From contig NZ_FTOT01000001.1 of assembly GCF_900156815.1 (NCBI RefSeq), positions 744,001-808,000 on the forward strand: a stretch of DNA of 64,000 nucleotides, in the 5' to 3' direction. Of this stretch, positions 1 through 11,093 are shown in pieces (position 1 is the first letter of the stretch; each line of letters begins with the position of its first letter). The translations under genes and the position numbers were made by a program. Source of the stretch: Gemmobacter megaterium (GTDB taxonomy: Bacteria > Pseudomonadota > Alphaproteobacteria > Rhodobacterales > Rhodobacteraceae). Below the pieces are notes generated by a model. It did not search any database and was not told where the DNA came from. It saw nothing but the letters and a program-made list of their open reading frames with translations.

Positions 1-345
1 GTCAATGGTCGCCACCCCTTTTGGCAGCGCGGGCGAGATGAGATAGACCGCATCCGCCCTTGCCACGGCGCCGCTCTGGTCCACGGTCGTGCGCACATGG
101 CGCGCAAAGCCGTAGCCCCGGATCAACGCATATTGCGCGGCCGCGCAGGCCGCATAGTCCTCGACCATCCGGCGTTCCTCTGCATGGCGGATGGCCACGC
201 GGAAGTTCACCAGATCGCCATCCAGAAGCCGCGTCTCGATACCCAGAAACGCGGGCGGCAAGGCGTGCTGCCCCGTCTGCGCCCCGTTGGCGCAGGCACC
301 CAGCCCGATCAGGGCCAGCGCAAGGGGGGCAACGGCTTTGCCCAT
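1..345 (-). CDS. Putative lipoprotein, 3' part outside window
   Basis: The reading frame starts at ATG 345 and runs off the left edge, so at least 115 residues are present and the C-terminus is missing. The N-terminus is a short hydrophobic stretch ending in the lipobox-like LGAC (Cys about residue 18), which predicts a lipid-anchored envelope protein. I do not recognise the family. It starts 4 bp after the nuoG stop, so it is probably co-transcribed with nuoG and would separate nuoG from nuoH further left. Small unrelated genes inside nuo operons are known from Rhodobacter and Paracoccus. Its role is unknown. Confidence 0.7.
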   Translation of the reverse strand, partial: MGKAVAPLALALIGLGACANGAQTGQHALPPAFLGIETRLLDGDLVNFRVAIRHAEERRMVEDYAACAAAQYALIRGYGFARHVRTTVDQSGAVARADAVYLISPALPKGVATID

Positions 346-349
346 CGTG

Positions 350-2359
350 TCACTCTGCCGCCAGCGGCGTGTTGGCCCGCGCAGCGGCATTGGCCGACAG
401 TTCCGCCATCAGCGGCGATGCGCGCGCAATGGGGTTTGTCAGCCAGAAATCCTTGATCGCGGCGCGGAACGTCGCCTTGGCCGGTTCGCGCAACGGGATG
501 CGGTTCCAGTCATTGGCCGCAACCTCGCCCACCTGCGCCAGATGCGGATAGACCAGCACCATCGCGCGGCGCAGACCCGCCAGATCGTCCCAGGGCAGTT
601 GCTGGCCGACCATGGCAGACACCGCGCGCAGGATCGCCCAGTTCTCCTTGGCCTCGCCCGGCGGGAAACCGGCGCGCAGTGCCAGTTGCGGGCGGCCTTC
701 GGTGTTGACGAACAGCCCCGCTTCCTCGGTATAGCAGGCGCCCGGCAGGATGATGTCGGCGCGATGCGCCCCGCGGTCGCCATGGCTGCCCTGATAGATC
801 ACCACCGGACCGGCAGCGAGTTCCACCTCGTCGGCGCCCAGGTTCCAGATCACCTCTGCCCCGTCCAGCGCGGCGGTCATCCCGCCATCGGTCACGGCAC
901 CCACATCCATCGCGCCCACACGGGCCGCGGCAGTGTGCAGCACCAGAAGCTTGGCCCCTGCCCCTTCGGTGTATTTCATCACCTGGCTGAGAACCGCTTC
1001 GCCATCGGCCTCGTTCAGCGCGCCCTGCCCCACGATGACAACGGTGTCAGGCTTGGCCTGAACCTTGCCGACCAGATCGACCAGCGCATCGCGGCTGTTG
1101 CCGAAATGGTGGTAGTCATAGGTCAGGTCCACCGCCGCGCCGATCAGCCCCACGCGCGCGCCTGCCAGCCAGGCCTTGCGGATACGGGCGTTCAGCACCG
1201 GCGCTTCGGTGCGGGGGTTGGTGCCGACCAGAAGGATGGTCTTTGCCGTGTCGATATCGGCAATCTGTGCCGTCCCGACATAGGCCGACCGATTGTCCGC
1301 AGGCAGCTTGGCGCCATCGACCCGCGATTCCACCTTGCCGCCCAGCGACTCGACCAGCATCTTCAACGACCAGGCCGCCTCGACCGGCACCAGATCCCCG
1401 ACCAGACCGGCAACCTTCTTGCCCTTGATCGCCGTGGCCGCAGCCTCCAGTGCCTCGGGCCAGCTTGCCTTGCGCAGCTTGCCGTTCACCCGGATATACG
1501 GCGTGTCCAGCCGCTGGCGGCGCAACCCGTCCCAGACAAAGCGGGTCTTGTCGCTGATCCACTCTTCGTTCACGCCGTCATGGTTGCGCGGCAGGATGCG
1601 CATGACTTCGCGGCCCTTGGTATCCACGCGGATGTTCGACCCCAGCGCGTCCATCACGTCGATGGTCTCGGTCTTGGTCAGTTCCCAGGGCCGCGCGGTA
1701 AAGGCATAGGGCTTGCTGGTCAGCGCGCCCACCGGACACAGGTCGATGATGTTGCCTTGCAGGTTGCTGTCCAGCGTCTGGTTCAGATAGCTGGTGATCT
1801 CGCTGTCCTCGCCGCGCCCGGTCTGGCCCATCTGGGTGATGCCCGCCACCTCGGTGGTAAAGCGCACGCAGCGGGTGCAGGAAATGCAGCGCGTCATCGT
1901 GGTGGCGACCAGCGGGCCAAGGTTCAGATCCTCGGAGGCGCGCTTCGGCTCGCGGTAGCGGCTGAAATCGACGCCATAGGCCATGGCCTGATCCTGAAGG
2001 TCGCACTCGCCGCCCTGGTCGCAGATCGGGCAATCCAGCGGGTGGTTGATCAACAGGAATTCCATCACCCCTTCGCGGGCCTTCTTGACCATGGGGGAAT
2101 TGGTTTTCACCACCGGCGGCTCGCCATTCGGGCCGGGCCGCAGATCGCGGACCTGCATCGCGCAGGATGCGGCCGGTTTCGGCGGGCCGCCCACGACCTC
2201 GACCAGACACATCCGGCAGTTGCCGGCGATCGACAGCCGCTCGTGATAGCAGAAGCGCGGGATCTCGACCCCGGCGACCTCGGCCGCCTGGATGATGGTC
2301 ATGGCCGCATCGACTTCGACCTCGATCCCATCAATGACGATCTTCTTGAGCGTGCTCAT
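350..2359 (-). CDS. nuoG: NADH-quinone oxidoreductase subunit G
   Basis: Iron-sulfur subunit of the peripheral arm of complex I, passing electrons from NuoF/E towards NuoI/B. Length is 669 aa from the ATG at 2359 (MSTLKKI), normal for alphaproteobacteria. The N-terminal ferredoxin-like domain holds C37, C48, C51 and C66 for a 2Fe-2S centre. H106-C110-C113-C119 ligate the His/Cys3 4Fe-4S centre, and C158-C161-C164 with C208 ligate a further 4Fe-4S centre. The rest is a molybdopterin-oxidoreductase-like domain without cofactor function in this family. A longer in-frame start at 2413 overlaps the upstream gene and is unlikely. The gene lies 4 bp downstream of a DUF3291 gene in the nuo operon. 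Confidence 0.97.
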   Translation of the reverse strand: MSTLKKIVIDGIEVEVDAAMTIIQAAEVAGVEIPRFCYHERLSIAGNCRMCLVEVVGGPPKPAASCAMQVRDLRPGPNGEPPVVKTNSPMVKKAREGVMEFLLINHPLDCPICDQGGECDLQDQAMAYGVDFSRYREPKRASEDLNLGPLVATTMTRCISCTRCVRFTTEVAGITQMGQTGRGEDSEITSYLNQTLDSNLQGNIIDLCPVGALTSKPYAFTARPWELTKTETIDVMDALGSNIRVDTKGREVMRILPRNHDGVNEEWISDKTRFVWDGLRRQRLDTPYIRVNGKLRKASWPEALEAAATAIKGKKVAGLVGDLVPVEAAWSLKMLVESLGGKVESRVDGAKLPADNRSAYVGTAQIADIDTAKTILLVGTNPRTEAPVLNARIRKAWLAGARVGLIGAAVDLTYDYHHFGNSRDALVDLVGKVQAKPDTVVIVGQGALNEADGEAVLSQVMKYTEGAGAKLLVLHTAAARVGAMDVGAVTDGGMTAALDGAEVIWNLGADEVELAAGPVVIYQGSHGDRGAHRADIILPGACYTEEAGLFVNTEGRPQLALRAGFPPGEAKENWAILRAVSAMVGQQLPWDDLAGLRRAMVLVYPHLAQVGEVAANDWNRIPLREPAKATFRAAIKDFWLTNPIARASPLMAELSANAAARANTPLAAE

Positions 2360-2363
2360 CCGC

Positions 2364-2858
2364 TTACTCCGCAGCCACTGGGTCGCACCGGCGGGATTGC
2401 CACAGATGCGCATCTTTCAGATAGGACCAGCCAAAGGCGTGATCCGTGTCGCCGTGTTCTTGCTGGTGGGTCCAGCGGGCCATGCCCTCTGCCACAGAGG
2501 GGCGGTGCCCTTCGGGGATCCACCACAGCACCAGATTGCCGTTTCCGGCCACATCATACCATTCCGCCTTGCGGCCATAGAACTGGCGATGGACCGTGTT
2601 CCAGACGAACTGTTCCAGACTTGGGGCATCGCGCCAGACCGACAGGGTCGAGGCGATGCGAGGCTTGCCGCCGAACGGACCTTGAGGGTCGCGCTGTGCG
2701 GCATCCATATCCTCGTCCGATACACGCCAGACAAAGCCAGGCGACCGCGCGGCAATGCCGTTCACCAAGTCCAGCCCGTCGACGAACCCCTTGATACGGG
2801 GATCGTCCCAGTCGTGCCGCAGCGTGCCGAAATTGAACTCGGCCAGATGGTGCGTCAT
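2364..2858 (-). CDS. DUF3291 domain protein within the nuo operon
   Basis: A 164-aa soluble protein of the DUF3291 family, recognised from its start ([11 protein letters not shown]) and the SPGFVWR segment near residue 40. No signal peptide or membrane segment is seen. The start at 2858 is favoured because it forms an ATGA overlap with the stop of the preceding lipoprotein gene, indicating translational coupling. It sits between nuoF and nuoG. DUF3291 proteins have an antibiotic-biosynthesis-monooxygenase-like fold, but no reaction is established. Its presence here says only that it is co-expressed with complex I. Confidence 0.75.
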   Translation of the reverse strand: MTHHLAEFNFGTLRHDWDDPRIKGFVDGLDLVNGIAARSPGFVWRVSDEDMDAAQRDPQGPFGGKPRIASTLSVWRDAPSLEQFVWNTVHRQFYGRKAEWYDVAGNGNLVLWWIPEGHRPSVAEGMARWTHQQEHGDTDHAFGWSYLKDAHLWQSRRCDPVAAE

Positions 2859-3178
2859 GCCCGGCACCTCGCACGCAAGGTCATGTCGCCCGACGCATCG
2901 ACCGCATGGGCCCAGTCGCCGGTTGCCGGATCGGTCTCCCAATCGGCGGCCGAACTGCCCCGGTTGGTCAGGCAATACAAAGTCACCGGATAGCGGGCGC
3001 TTTCGCGGGCCATGTCCAGCGTGGCGCCCGGAGCCTTGACCGTGACGACCAACAGACCGTCGTTCTGGGCCTTGACGCTGCCACGATAGGGCAAGCCCGC
3101 CTCGGCCGCCTGACGACGGTTACATGCGGCGGTGGTGGCCACCGCGCCGATCAGCATGAGGACCAGGGCTGCCCGCAT
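2855..3178 (-). CDS. Small putative lipoprotein in the nuo operon
   Basis: A 107-aa protein with a hydrophobic N-terminus (residues 1-18) ending in TTAAC, a weak lipobox that suggests export and possibly lipidation at Cys19. The mature part is polar, with two further Cys residues (CLTN and RCRA) that could form a disulfide. No known domain is recognised. It lies 5 bp downstream of nuoF and overlaps the DUF3291 gene by 4 bp, so it belongs to the nuo transcript. A role in complex I assembly is possible but not shown by the sequence. Confidence 0.65.
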   Translation of the reverse strand: MRAALVLMLIGAVATTAACNRRQAAEAGLPYRGSVKAQNDGLLVVTVKAPGATLDMARESARYPVTLYCLTNRGSSAADWETDPATGDWAHAVDASGDMTLRARCRA

Positions 3179-3183
3179 CGCCC

Positions 3184-4717
<1,534 letters not shown>

Positions 4718-4726
4718 CTGCCCGAC

Positions 4727-5893
4727 TCAGTAGTCGTTCGTCTTGGCGCGTTCGAGGAATACGGGGATCCCCACGTCGCCGATCAGTTTTGCCTGCGCCA
4801 CCCATTTGTCACGGGTCACCCGGCCCTTGAAGCCTTTCAGATTGGCATCCATCCACGCAATCTCTGACGGCCCCCAGGCCGCGATCTGATCGAAATGGAA
4901 GATGCCCAGCGAATGGCACAGCTTTTCCAGCACCGGGCCGATACCTTCGATGATCTTCAGATCATCGGCGGCGCCACTGCGGGGCGCATCAAGCCCAGCG
5001 GGCTGCGTCCCTTCGGCATCCGGGCCGGCAACGGTCTGGGCAGGCTCGGCTTCGGCGACGCCTGCGGGCTTGGCCACGTCCAGTTCGGGCTTGCCCTTGG
5101 CCAGAGCCTGCGCCGCCTTGGGCGCAATCCCGGAGGCCGCTTTCGCAGGCTCGTCCGCCGCGCGCGACGGCACATCCTCGGCCTCCTTGCGGCGCCATGA
5201 CACGATCAGCGGCACTTCGGTGCCGTCGATGCGCCGGACCGTATCGCCGATGTCCACAGCGGCCTGAACGCTGGCATTGTACTGCGTGCGACCGGAGTCG
5301 AACTCCTTCAGCGAGGTCAGGCCCGACAGCGGTTCCGACGAATAGCGCCCGTTCTGCGGCCCAGGGACCGGAACCCGGCCAGCCGACAGTTCATCCAGCA
5401 GCCAGTCCAGCTTTTCGGCACTCAGATCCTCGTAGTAATCCTTGCCGATCTGGGCCATCGGCGCATTGGCGCAGGCGCCAAGGCATTCGACCTCTTCCCA
5501 GCTGAACTTGCCATCGGCCGACAGCGTATGCGGCTTGGGCGAGATGCGGCGCTTGCAGACCTCCATCAGATCCTCGGCCCCGCAGATCATGCAGGACGTG
5601 GTGCCACAAATCTGAATATTCGCAACAGCACCAACCGGATGAAGCTGGAACATGAAGTAGAACGTCGCCACTTCCAGCGCGCGGATATAGGCCATGCCAA
5701 GCATATCGGCGACGGCCTCGATGGCGGGCTTGGACAGCCAGCCTTCCTGTTCCTGCGCCCGCCACAACAGCGGAATGATCGCGCTGGCCTGACGGCCCTC
5801 GGGATATTTGGTGATCTGCGCTTCGGCCCATGCCTGGTTGGCAGGGGTAAAGGCAAAACCTTCGGGTTGGTGATGGGCAAGCCTGCGCAGCAT
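4727..5893 (-). CDS. nuoE: NADH-quinone oxidoreductase subunit E with long C-terminal extension
   Basis: The 2Fe-2S subunit of complex I next to NuoF. Residues 1-180 are the thioredoxin-like NuoE core, with the cluster ligands C96, C101, C137 and C141. The protein is 388 aa, more than twice the E. coli length (166 aa). After the core come a variable Ala/Pro/Glu/Lys-rich linker (about residues 230-300) and a C-terminal helix-hairpin-helix-like domain (LKIIEGIGP near residue 310). Such tails occur in Rhodobacterales NuoE. The ATG at 5893 overlaps the stop of the upstream gene (TGATG); the GTG at 5902 is less likely. Confidence 0.95.
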   Translation of the reverse strand: MLRRLAHHQPEGFAFTPANQAWAEAQITKYPEGRQASAIIPLLWRAQEQEGWLSKPAIEAVADMLGMAYIRALEVATFYFMFQLHPVGAVANIQICGTTSCMICGAEDLMEVCKRRISPKPHTLSADGKFSWEEVECLGACANAPMAQIGKDYYEDLSAEKLDWLLDELSAGRVPVPGPQNGRYSSEPLSGLTSLKEFDSGRTQYNASVQAAVDIGDTVRRIDGTEVPLIVSWRRKEAEDVPSRAADEPAKAASGIAPKAAQALAKGKPELDVAKPAGVAEAEPAQTVAGPDAEGTQPAGLDAPRSGAADDLKIIEGIGPVLEKLCHSLGIFHFDQIAAWGPSEIAWMDANLKGFKGRVTRDKWVAQAKLIGDVGIPVFLERAKTNDY

Positions 5894-6159
5894 CAGTTGC
5901 ACTCCGCCGTTTTCAGCCGCAAATCGCCGTCAACGATTTCCGCCTGGCCCAGCCCCAGCAAGGCGTTGACCACGACAGAGGCCGATTCCTGATTCAATCC
6001 AGCCTCGGACAGGATTGTCGCGTTGTTGTCAGGCGTGACGACACAGCCTGCCGCGACAATGGCCTGCACCAGCTTTTCCACCTGCTCGGGGGTTGCCTGC
6101 GCATGGGCGGCAGCAGCGCCAAGGCTCAGCAACGCGACAATGCCAAGAGAACGGAACAT
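5893..6159 (-). CDS. Small exported protein between nuoD and nuoE
   Basis: An 88-aa protein from ATG 6159 ([11 protein letters not shown]) with a clear signal peptide (hydrophobic residues 4-16, AHA-Q cleavage near residue 20). The mature part has about 68 residues and two Cys (AGCVV and TAECN). No family is recognised. It is translationally coupled to nuoE by a TGATG overlap and lies 82 bp after nuoD. It is one of the unidentified reading frames typical of Rhodobacterales nuo operons. A periplasmic location is inferred. Confidence 0.75.
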   Translation of the reverse strand: MFRSLGIVALLSLGAAAAHAQATPEQVEKLVQAIVAAGCVVTPDNNATILSEAGLNQESASVVVNALLGLGQAEIVDGDLRLKTAECN

Positions 6160-6241
6160 GGACGTACTCCTCACCGGCAGGGGCCCTGCCGCTTTGCGGG
6201 TTCCGACAGGACGAACCACATGTTGGACCGGGGCGCGGCGA

Positions 6242-7450
6242 TCAACGGTCGACCTCCCCGAACACAAGATCCATCGTGGCGATGATCGCCGACACATCGG
6301 CCAACTGGTGGCCCCGCGTCATGTGATCGGTGGCCTGAAGATGGGCAAAGCCCGGTGCCCGCAGCTTTGCGCGCCACGGCTTGTTCGTGCCATCGGCCAC
6401 CATATACACCCCGAACTCGCCCTTGGGCGCCTCGACGGCGGCATAGACCTCGCCCGCCGGAACGTGGAACCCTTCGGTATAAAGCTTGAAGTGGTGGATC
6501 AACGCTTCCATCGAGCGTTTCATCTCTGCGCGCTTGGGCGGCGCCAGCTTGCCGCGCGCCAGCACCTCGCCCGGTTCGACCCGCAGCTTGGCGATGGCCT
6601 GACGGATGATGCGGGTCGACTCCCGCATTTCCTGCATCCGGATCAGATAGCGGTCGAAACAGTCGCCATTCTTGCCGACGGGGATCTGGAAATCGAATTC
6701 ATCATAGCATTCATAGGGCTGCGCACGGCGCAAATCCCAGGCCAGCCCGGAGCCGCGCACCATCACGCCGGAAAAGCCCCAGGCGATGGCATCCTCTGCC
6801 GACACAACGCCGATATCGACCGTGCGCTGCTTGAAGATGCGGTTCTCGGTCAGCAGGCCGTCGATGTCGTCCAGCAGCTTGGGGAAACGTTCCGCCCAGG
6901 CGTCGATGTCGTCCAGCAACTGCGGGGTCAGATCCTGATGCACCCCGCCCGGCCGGAAATAGGCCGCGTGAAGACGCGCACCGCAGGCGCGTTCGTAGAA
7001 CACCATCAGCTCTTCGCGCGCGGTAAAGCCCCACAAGGGCGGGGTCAGCGCGCCGATGTCGAGCGCGCCGGTGGTCACGTTGAGCAGGTGGTTCAGCACC
7101 CGGCCGATTTCCGAGAACAGCACACGGATCAGGCTGGCGCGGCGCGGGATCGCCGTGCCCGTCAGCTTTTCGATGGCCAGACACCAGGCATGTTCCTGGT
7201 TCATCGGCGCCACGTAATCCAGCCGGTCAAGATATGGCAGGTTCTGCAGATAGGTCCGCGACTCCATCAGCTTTTCGGTGCCGCGATGCAGCAGGCCGAC
7301 ATGGGGGTCGGCCCGTTCCACGATCTCGCCGTCCAGCTCCAGCACAAGACGCAGAACGCCGTGGGCCGCCGGGTGCTGCGGTCCGAAGTTGATGTTGAAG
7401 TTGCGGATCTTCTGCTCGCCGGTCAGCGGGCTGTCGAACTTGCCGTCCAT
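6242..7450 (-). CDS. nuoD: NADH-quinone oxidoreductase subunit D
   Basis: The 49-kDa subunit of the complex I quinone-reduction module, 402 aa, starting [11 protein letters not shown]. The motif [10 protein letters not shown] (about residues 23-32) is the conserved loop near the quinone site, and RGSG and HHFKLYTEG segments occur further on. The C-terminus ([12 protein letters not shown]) is the standard NuoD ending. It follows nuoC with a gap of about 47 bp. Confidence 0.97.
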   Translation of the reverse strand: MDGKFDSPLTGEQKIRNFNINFGPQHPAAHGVLRLVLELDGEIVERADPHVGLLHRGTEKLMESRTYLQNLPYLDRLDYVAPMNQEHAWCLAIEKLTGTAIPRRASLIRVLFSEIGRVLNHLLNVTTGALDIGALTPPLWGFTAREELMVFYERACGARLHAAYFRPGGVHQDLTPQLLDDIDAWAERFPKLLDDIDGLLTENRIFKQRTVDIGVVSAEDAIAWGFSGVMVRGSGLAWDLRRAQPYECYDEFDFQIPVGKNGDCFDRYLIRMQEMRESTRIIRQAIAKLRVEPGEVLARGKLAPPKRAEMKRSMEALIHHFKLYTEGFHVPAGEVYAAVEAPKGEFGVYMVADGTNKPWRAKLRAPGFAHLQATDHMTRGHQLADVSAIIATMDLVFGEVDR

Positions 7451-7497
7451 CTCTCGCTCTCCTTACGCCGCAGTGCCGACTGGGGTGGCCAGATGCA

Positions 7498-8103
7498 TCA
7501 CTTCGCCTCCGCCTTGTCGTCGCCGGGCAGGATGTACTGCGCCCCTTCCCACGGGCTGAGGAAGTCGAACTGCCGGTATTCCTGCACCAGCTTGACGGGC
7601 TCATAGACAACCCGTTTCTGCACCTCGTCATACCGCACTTCGGTGTAGCCGGTGGTGGGAAAATCCTTGCGCAGCGGATGGCCGCGGAAACCATAATCGG
7701 TCAGCAGGCGGCGCAGATCGGGGTGGCCCGAGAACAGGATCCCGAACATGTCGAACACCTCGCGCTCGAACCAGTTCGCCGCGGGCCAGACCGATACTGA
7801 CGAGGGGACCATCTGATCCTCCTCGATGGCGGTCTTGATGCGGATACGCTGGTTGCGGTGCATCGACAGCAGATGCCAGACCACATCGAAACGCTTGGCG
7901 CGCTCTGGCCAGTCGATGGCCGTGATGTCGACCAGCGTGCCAAAGCGGCAGGTCGGATCGGATTTCAGGAAGTCCATGAACGGCACGACCCGCCCTGGCA
8001 GGATTTCCACCATCAACTCGCCAAAGGCGATGGACCAACCGGCCACATCCTCGCCGCGCTTGGCCTCGATATAGGTGCCGAGTTCGTTCAGGGCGTCCGT
8101 CAT
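7498..8103 (-). CDS. nuoC: NADH-quinone oxidoreductase subunit C
   Basis: The 30-kDa subunit of complex I, 201 aa, of the separate (not fused to NuoD) type usual in alphaproteobacteria. The signature ERE(V)FDMFGI lies at about residue 113-122, followed by [17 protein letters not shown], the NuoC family hallmark. It is located 12 bp after nuoB in the operon. No iron-sulfur ligands are expected in this subunit. Confidence 0.97.
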   Translation of the reverse strand: MTDALNELGTYIEAKRGEDVAGWSIAFGELMVEILPGRVVPFMDFLKSDPTCRFGTLVDITAIDWPERAKRFDVVWHLLSMHRNQRIRIKTAIEEDQMVPSSVSVWPAANWFEREVFDMFGILFSGHPDLRRLLTDYGFRGHPLRKDFPTTGYTEVRYDEVQKRVVYEPVKLVQEYRQFDFLSPWEGAQYILPGDDKAEAK

Positions 8104-8115
8104 TTCCGCCTCCTC

Positions 8116-9005
<890 letters not shown>

Positions 9006-9057
9006 GGCTTGCTCCTTCGGCTTGCGGACCCTGCGGCGCAGCGAGGCGCCCGGCTCC

Positions 9058-9086
9058 CGTTTACTCCTGACCCCCGCGACGGTCAA
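9058..9086 (-). promoter_or_regulatory. Predicted promoter of the nuo operon
   Basis: On the minus strand TTGACC (9081-9086) and TAAACG (9058-9063) are separated by exactly 17 bp, and the nuoA start codon is about 46 nt downstream of the expected transcription start. It fits a sigma-70-type promoter. The rest of the 255-bp gap (9006-9260) holds one hairpin near 9.2 kb. Confidence 0.55.
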
Positions 9087-9198
9087 CCAAAGCCGGTCGT
9101 CCGATACCGCTGACACAAGGGCTAAATTCGCCCCTGCATACCATGGCGTGCAGGGATTGGCGGCCCGTGATGCAAAGATGCCGCATCGCGGAAATTTT

Positions 9199-9220
9199 CC
9201 CGGTCACAAGGATGACCGGG
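9199..9220 (-). terminator. Hairpin downstream of the crotonase gene
   Basis: A perfect 8-bp inverted repeat (CCCGGTCA / TGACCGGG) with a 6-nt loop lies 41 bp after the crotonase stop. On the minus strand it is followed by AAAATTT rather than a real T-run, so it is a weak intrinsic terminator at best. It separates the upstream transcript from the nuo promoter. Confidence 0.4.
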
Positions 9221-9260
9221 GGGCATTCCAGACAGAATCGATCCGGCTTTCCCGCCGGGT

Positions 9261-10040
9261 TCAGCTTGCCCAGCCCGGCTTGCGCTTGTCGAAAAAGGCG
9301 GCGATTCCTTCGGCTGCCTCGGCACTCTCCCACCGCTCGACCAGCGCGGCGATGGTCTCGGCGATCACGGCCTCGTCAATCGGCGGGCCCAGGCGGCGGA
9401 CCAGTTGCTTGGCCTCGGCCACGGCACCGGGCGCGCAGGACAGATAGGGGGCGACTTCGGCCTCTACCGCAGCCTCCAGATCGGCCGGCGCGACCGCGCG
9501 GGCCAGCAGGCCCAGACGCACCGCCTCTTCGGCATCGAACAGACGGGCGGAAAAGAACACGCGACGCGCCATCGCCTCGCCCATCCGTGCCACGACATAG
9601 GGCCCGATGGTGGCGGGGATCAGCCCCAGCCGGGTTTCCGTCAGGCCAAAGCGGGCCGTATCGGCGCCGATCGCCACATCGCAGACCGCCATCATCCCGA
9701 TGCCACCGCCAAAGGCATTGCCCTGCACACAGCCGACCAGCGGCTTTGGCAGCCGGTTCAGCGCCCCCAGCATATCGGCCAGTCTGGTCGCCTCACGCGC
9801 CCGCGTCGCGCCATCGGCGCGCATCTGGTCCTGCATCCAGCCCAGATCGCCCCCGGCGCAGAAGCTCTGGCCATCCGCCGACAGCACGACCACCCGCACC
9901 GCCGGATCGCGCGCCAGGCGGCCCACGGCCTCGGTCAGTTCCGCAATCATGCGCGACGACAGCGCATTGTGCTTGTCGGCCCGCGCCAGAACCAGACGCG
10001 CGACGCCGCGCCCGTCCACCTCGATCCGGATCGTTTCCAT
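9261..10040 (-). CDS. Enoyl-CoA hydratase/isomerase family protein (crotonase)
   Basis: A 259-aa crotonase-fold enzyme that would hydrate or rearrange a short-chain enoyl-CoA. Oxyanion-hole segments are visible: SFCAGGDLGWM (about residues 58-68) and GNAFGGGIGM (about 103-112). The FGLTETRLGLIPATI segment resembles methylglutaconyl-CoA hydratases of leucine degradation, but no partner genes are adjacent, so the substrate is open. ATG 10040 is chosen for its GGAGG ribosome-binding site 6-7 nt upstream. It probably acts in cytosolic acyl-CoA catabolism. Confidence 0.88.
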   Translation of the reverse strand: METIRIEVDGRGVARLVLARADKHNALSSRMIAELTEAVGRLARDPAVRVVVLSADGQSFCAGGDLGWMQDQMRADGATRAREATRLADMLGALNRLPKPLVGCVQGNAFGGGIGMMAVCDVAIGADTARFGLTETRLGLIPATIGPYVVARMGEAMARRVFFSARLFDAEEAVRLGLLARAVAPADLEAAVEAEVAPYLSCAPGAVAEAKQLVRRLGPPIDEAVIAETIAALVERWESAEAAEGIAAFFDKRKPGWAS

Positions 10041-10103
10041 CGACAGCCTCCCTGCTTTCGGTTGGGCGCCTTCTGACATTCCGGGCGACGCGACGCAATC
10101 GGG

Positions 10104-10481
10104 CTAGTTGCCCGCCTCGACGGCATAGCGGCGCAGGATCTCCAGCGGCACCACATCCAGCGTGCGCCGATGCGTGGCAGCCAGATGCAGATCGGGGGCC
10201 GCCCCCTCTTCGTGCGCTTGCAGGAACCGCGCAGCGCACAGGCACCAACGGTCGCCCGGCTTCAGCCCGGCAAAGCCGAACTCGGGGCGTGGCGTCGACA
10301 GATCGTTCCCCAGATATTTCGACATGGCCAGAAATTCAGCCGTCATCACGGCGCAAACCGTATGCAGGCCCCGGTCGGCCGGTCCGGTGTCGCAACATCC
10401 ATTGCGGAAAAACCCTGTGACCGGGGCGGTGGAACAGGGTTCCAGCCTGCCACCCAGAACGTTGATCGACGCGTCGCGCAT
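10104..10481 (-). CDS. DUF2237 family protein
   Basis: A 125-aa protein matching the DUF2237 pattern: start MRDASINVLGG, then a Cys-rich GFFRNGCCDTGP segment, a FLAMSKYLGNDLSTP stretch and GDRWCLCAARF. The family is widespread and small, and its function is unknown. Several conserved Cys suggest metal binding or redox chemistry, but this is not proven. ATG 10481 starts at the family N-terminus. The gene lies between soxG and the crotonase, all on the minus strand with gaps of about 57-63 bp. Confidence 0.85.
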   Translation of the reverse strand: MRDASINVLGGRLEPCSTAPVTGFFRNGCCDTGPADRGLHTVCAVMTAEFLAMSKYLGNDLSTPRPEFGFAGLKPGDRWCLCAARFLQAHEEGAAPDLHLAATHRRTLDVVPLEILRRYAVEAGN

Positions 10482-10538
10482 TGCCACCCCCTGCTCTGGC
10501 CCTAGCCTAGCCCAGACGCAGGCCCCGGCCAAGCCGCC

Positions 10539-11093
10539 CTAGTCGAACAGCCCCACTTCGGATCCGGGTCGCGCCAGCATGGCGAAAAGATCAAAGGCAT
10601 AGCGGGCGACGGATCGATAGCACAGCACCGTGGCCGTCCGGTCATCCTCCAGCCAGAATGCGGCGGCGATCTGGCCTGCGCGGCTGCGGCGCATTTCGCC
10701 CGGCGTCATGCGGCCCAGATCGACCGGACAGGCCTTGGCCAACACCTCGCGCACCCGCGGCCCGTGCAGATGCAGAACCGCGCGGGCATCCGAAACATCG
10801 GCGCACAGATGCGGCTGCCCGGCCAGCGCCGCCGTCAGCGCGGCGGTCGCGCGCGCCACGTCTGCGGGCGGCAAGAGGATCAGCCATTCATCGGGCGACA
10901 TCCACGCAACCCGCCGCGCGCCTGCCCCGACGATGCGGCGCTGCCCCGGCACCGGCAGATTCAGCGCGGCCAGTGCAGGTGCAACGTCGGCGCGGCAGCG
11001 CAGGGTGATCATGCCGACGGGCCCGGCCTCCTCGATGGTGACATATCCGACATGACGCGCACCGGCGAGTGCCGTGGAAACCGGATCAGACAT
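10539..11093 (-). CDS. soxG: Sarcosine oxidase gamma subunit
   Basis: The gamma subunit of heterotetrameric sarcosine oxidase, which converts sarcosine and tetrahydrofolate to glycine and methylene-tetrahydrofolate with release of H2O2. Length is 184 aa from ATG 11093 (MSDPVST), overlapping the soxA stop by 8 bp. It has the GcvT-like fold signature WMSPDEWL and the DVSDARAVL segment of SoxG. It is the last gene of the soxDAG block. Confidence 0.9.
   Translation of the reverse strand: MSDPVSTALAGARHVGYVTIEEAGPVGMITLRCRADVAPALAALNLPVPGQRRIVGAGARRVAWMSPDEWLILLPPADVARATAALTAALAGQPHLCADVSDARAVLHLHGPRVREVLAKACPVDLGRMTPGEMRRSRAGQIAAAFWLEDDRTATVLCYRSVARYAFDLFAMLARPGSEVGLFD

Noticed and set aside
191-2794. 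An 867-codon plus-strand frame over nuoG
   Set aside because: It is an antisense shadow of nuoG and the DUF3291 gene; no domain, biased composition.
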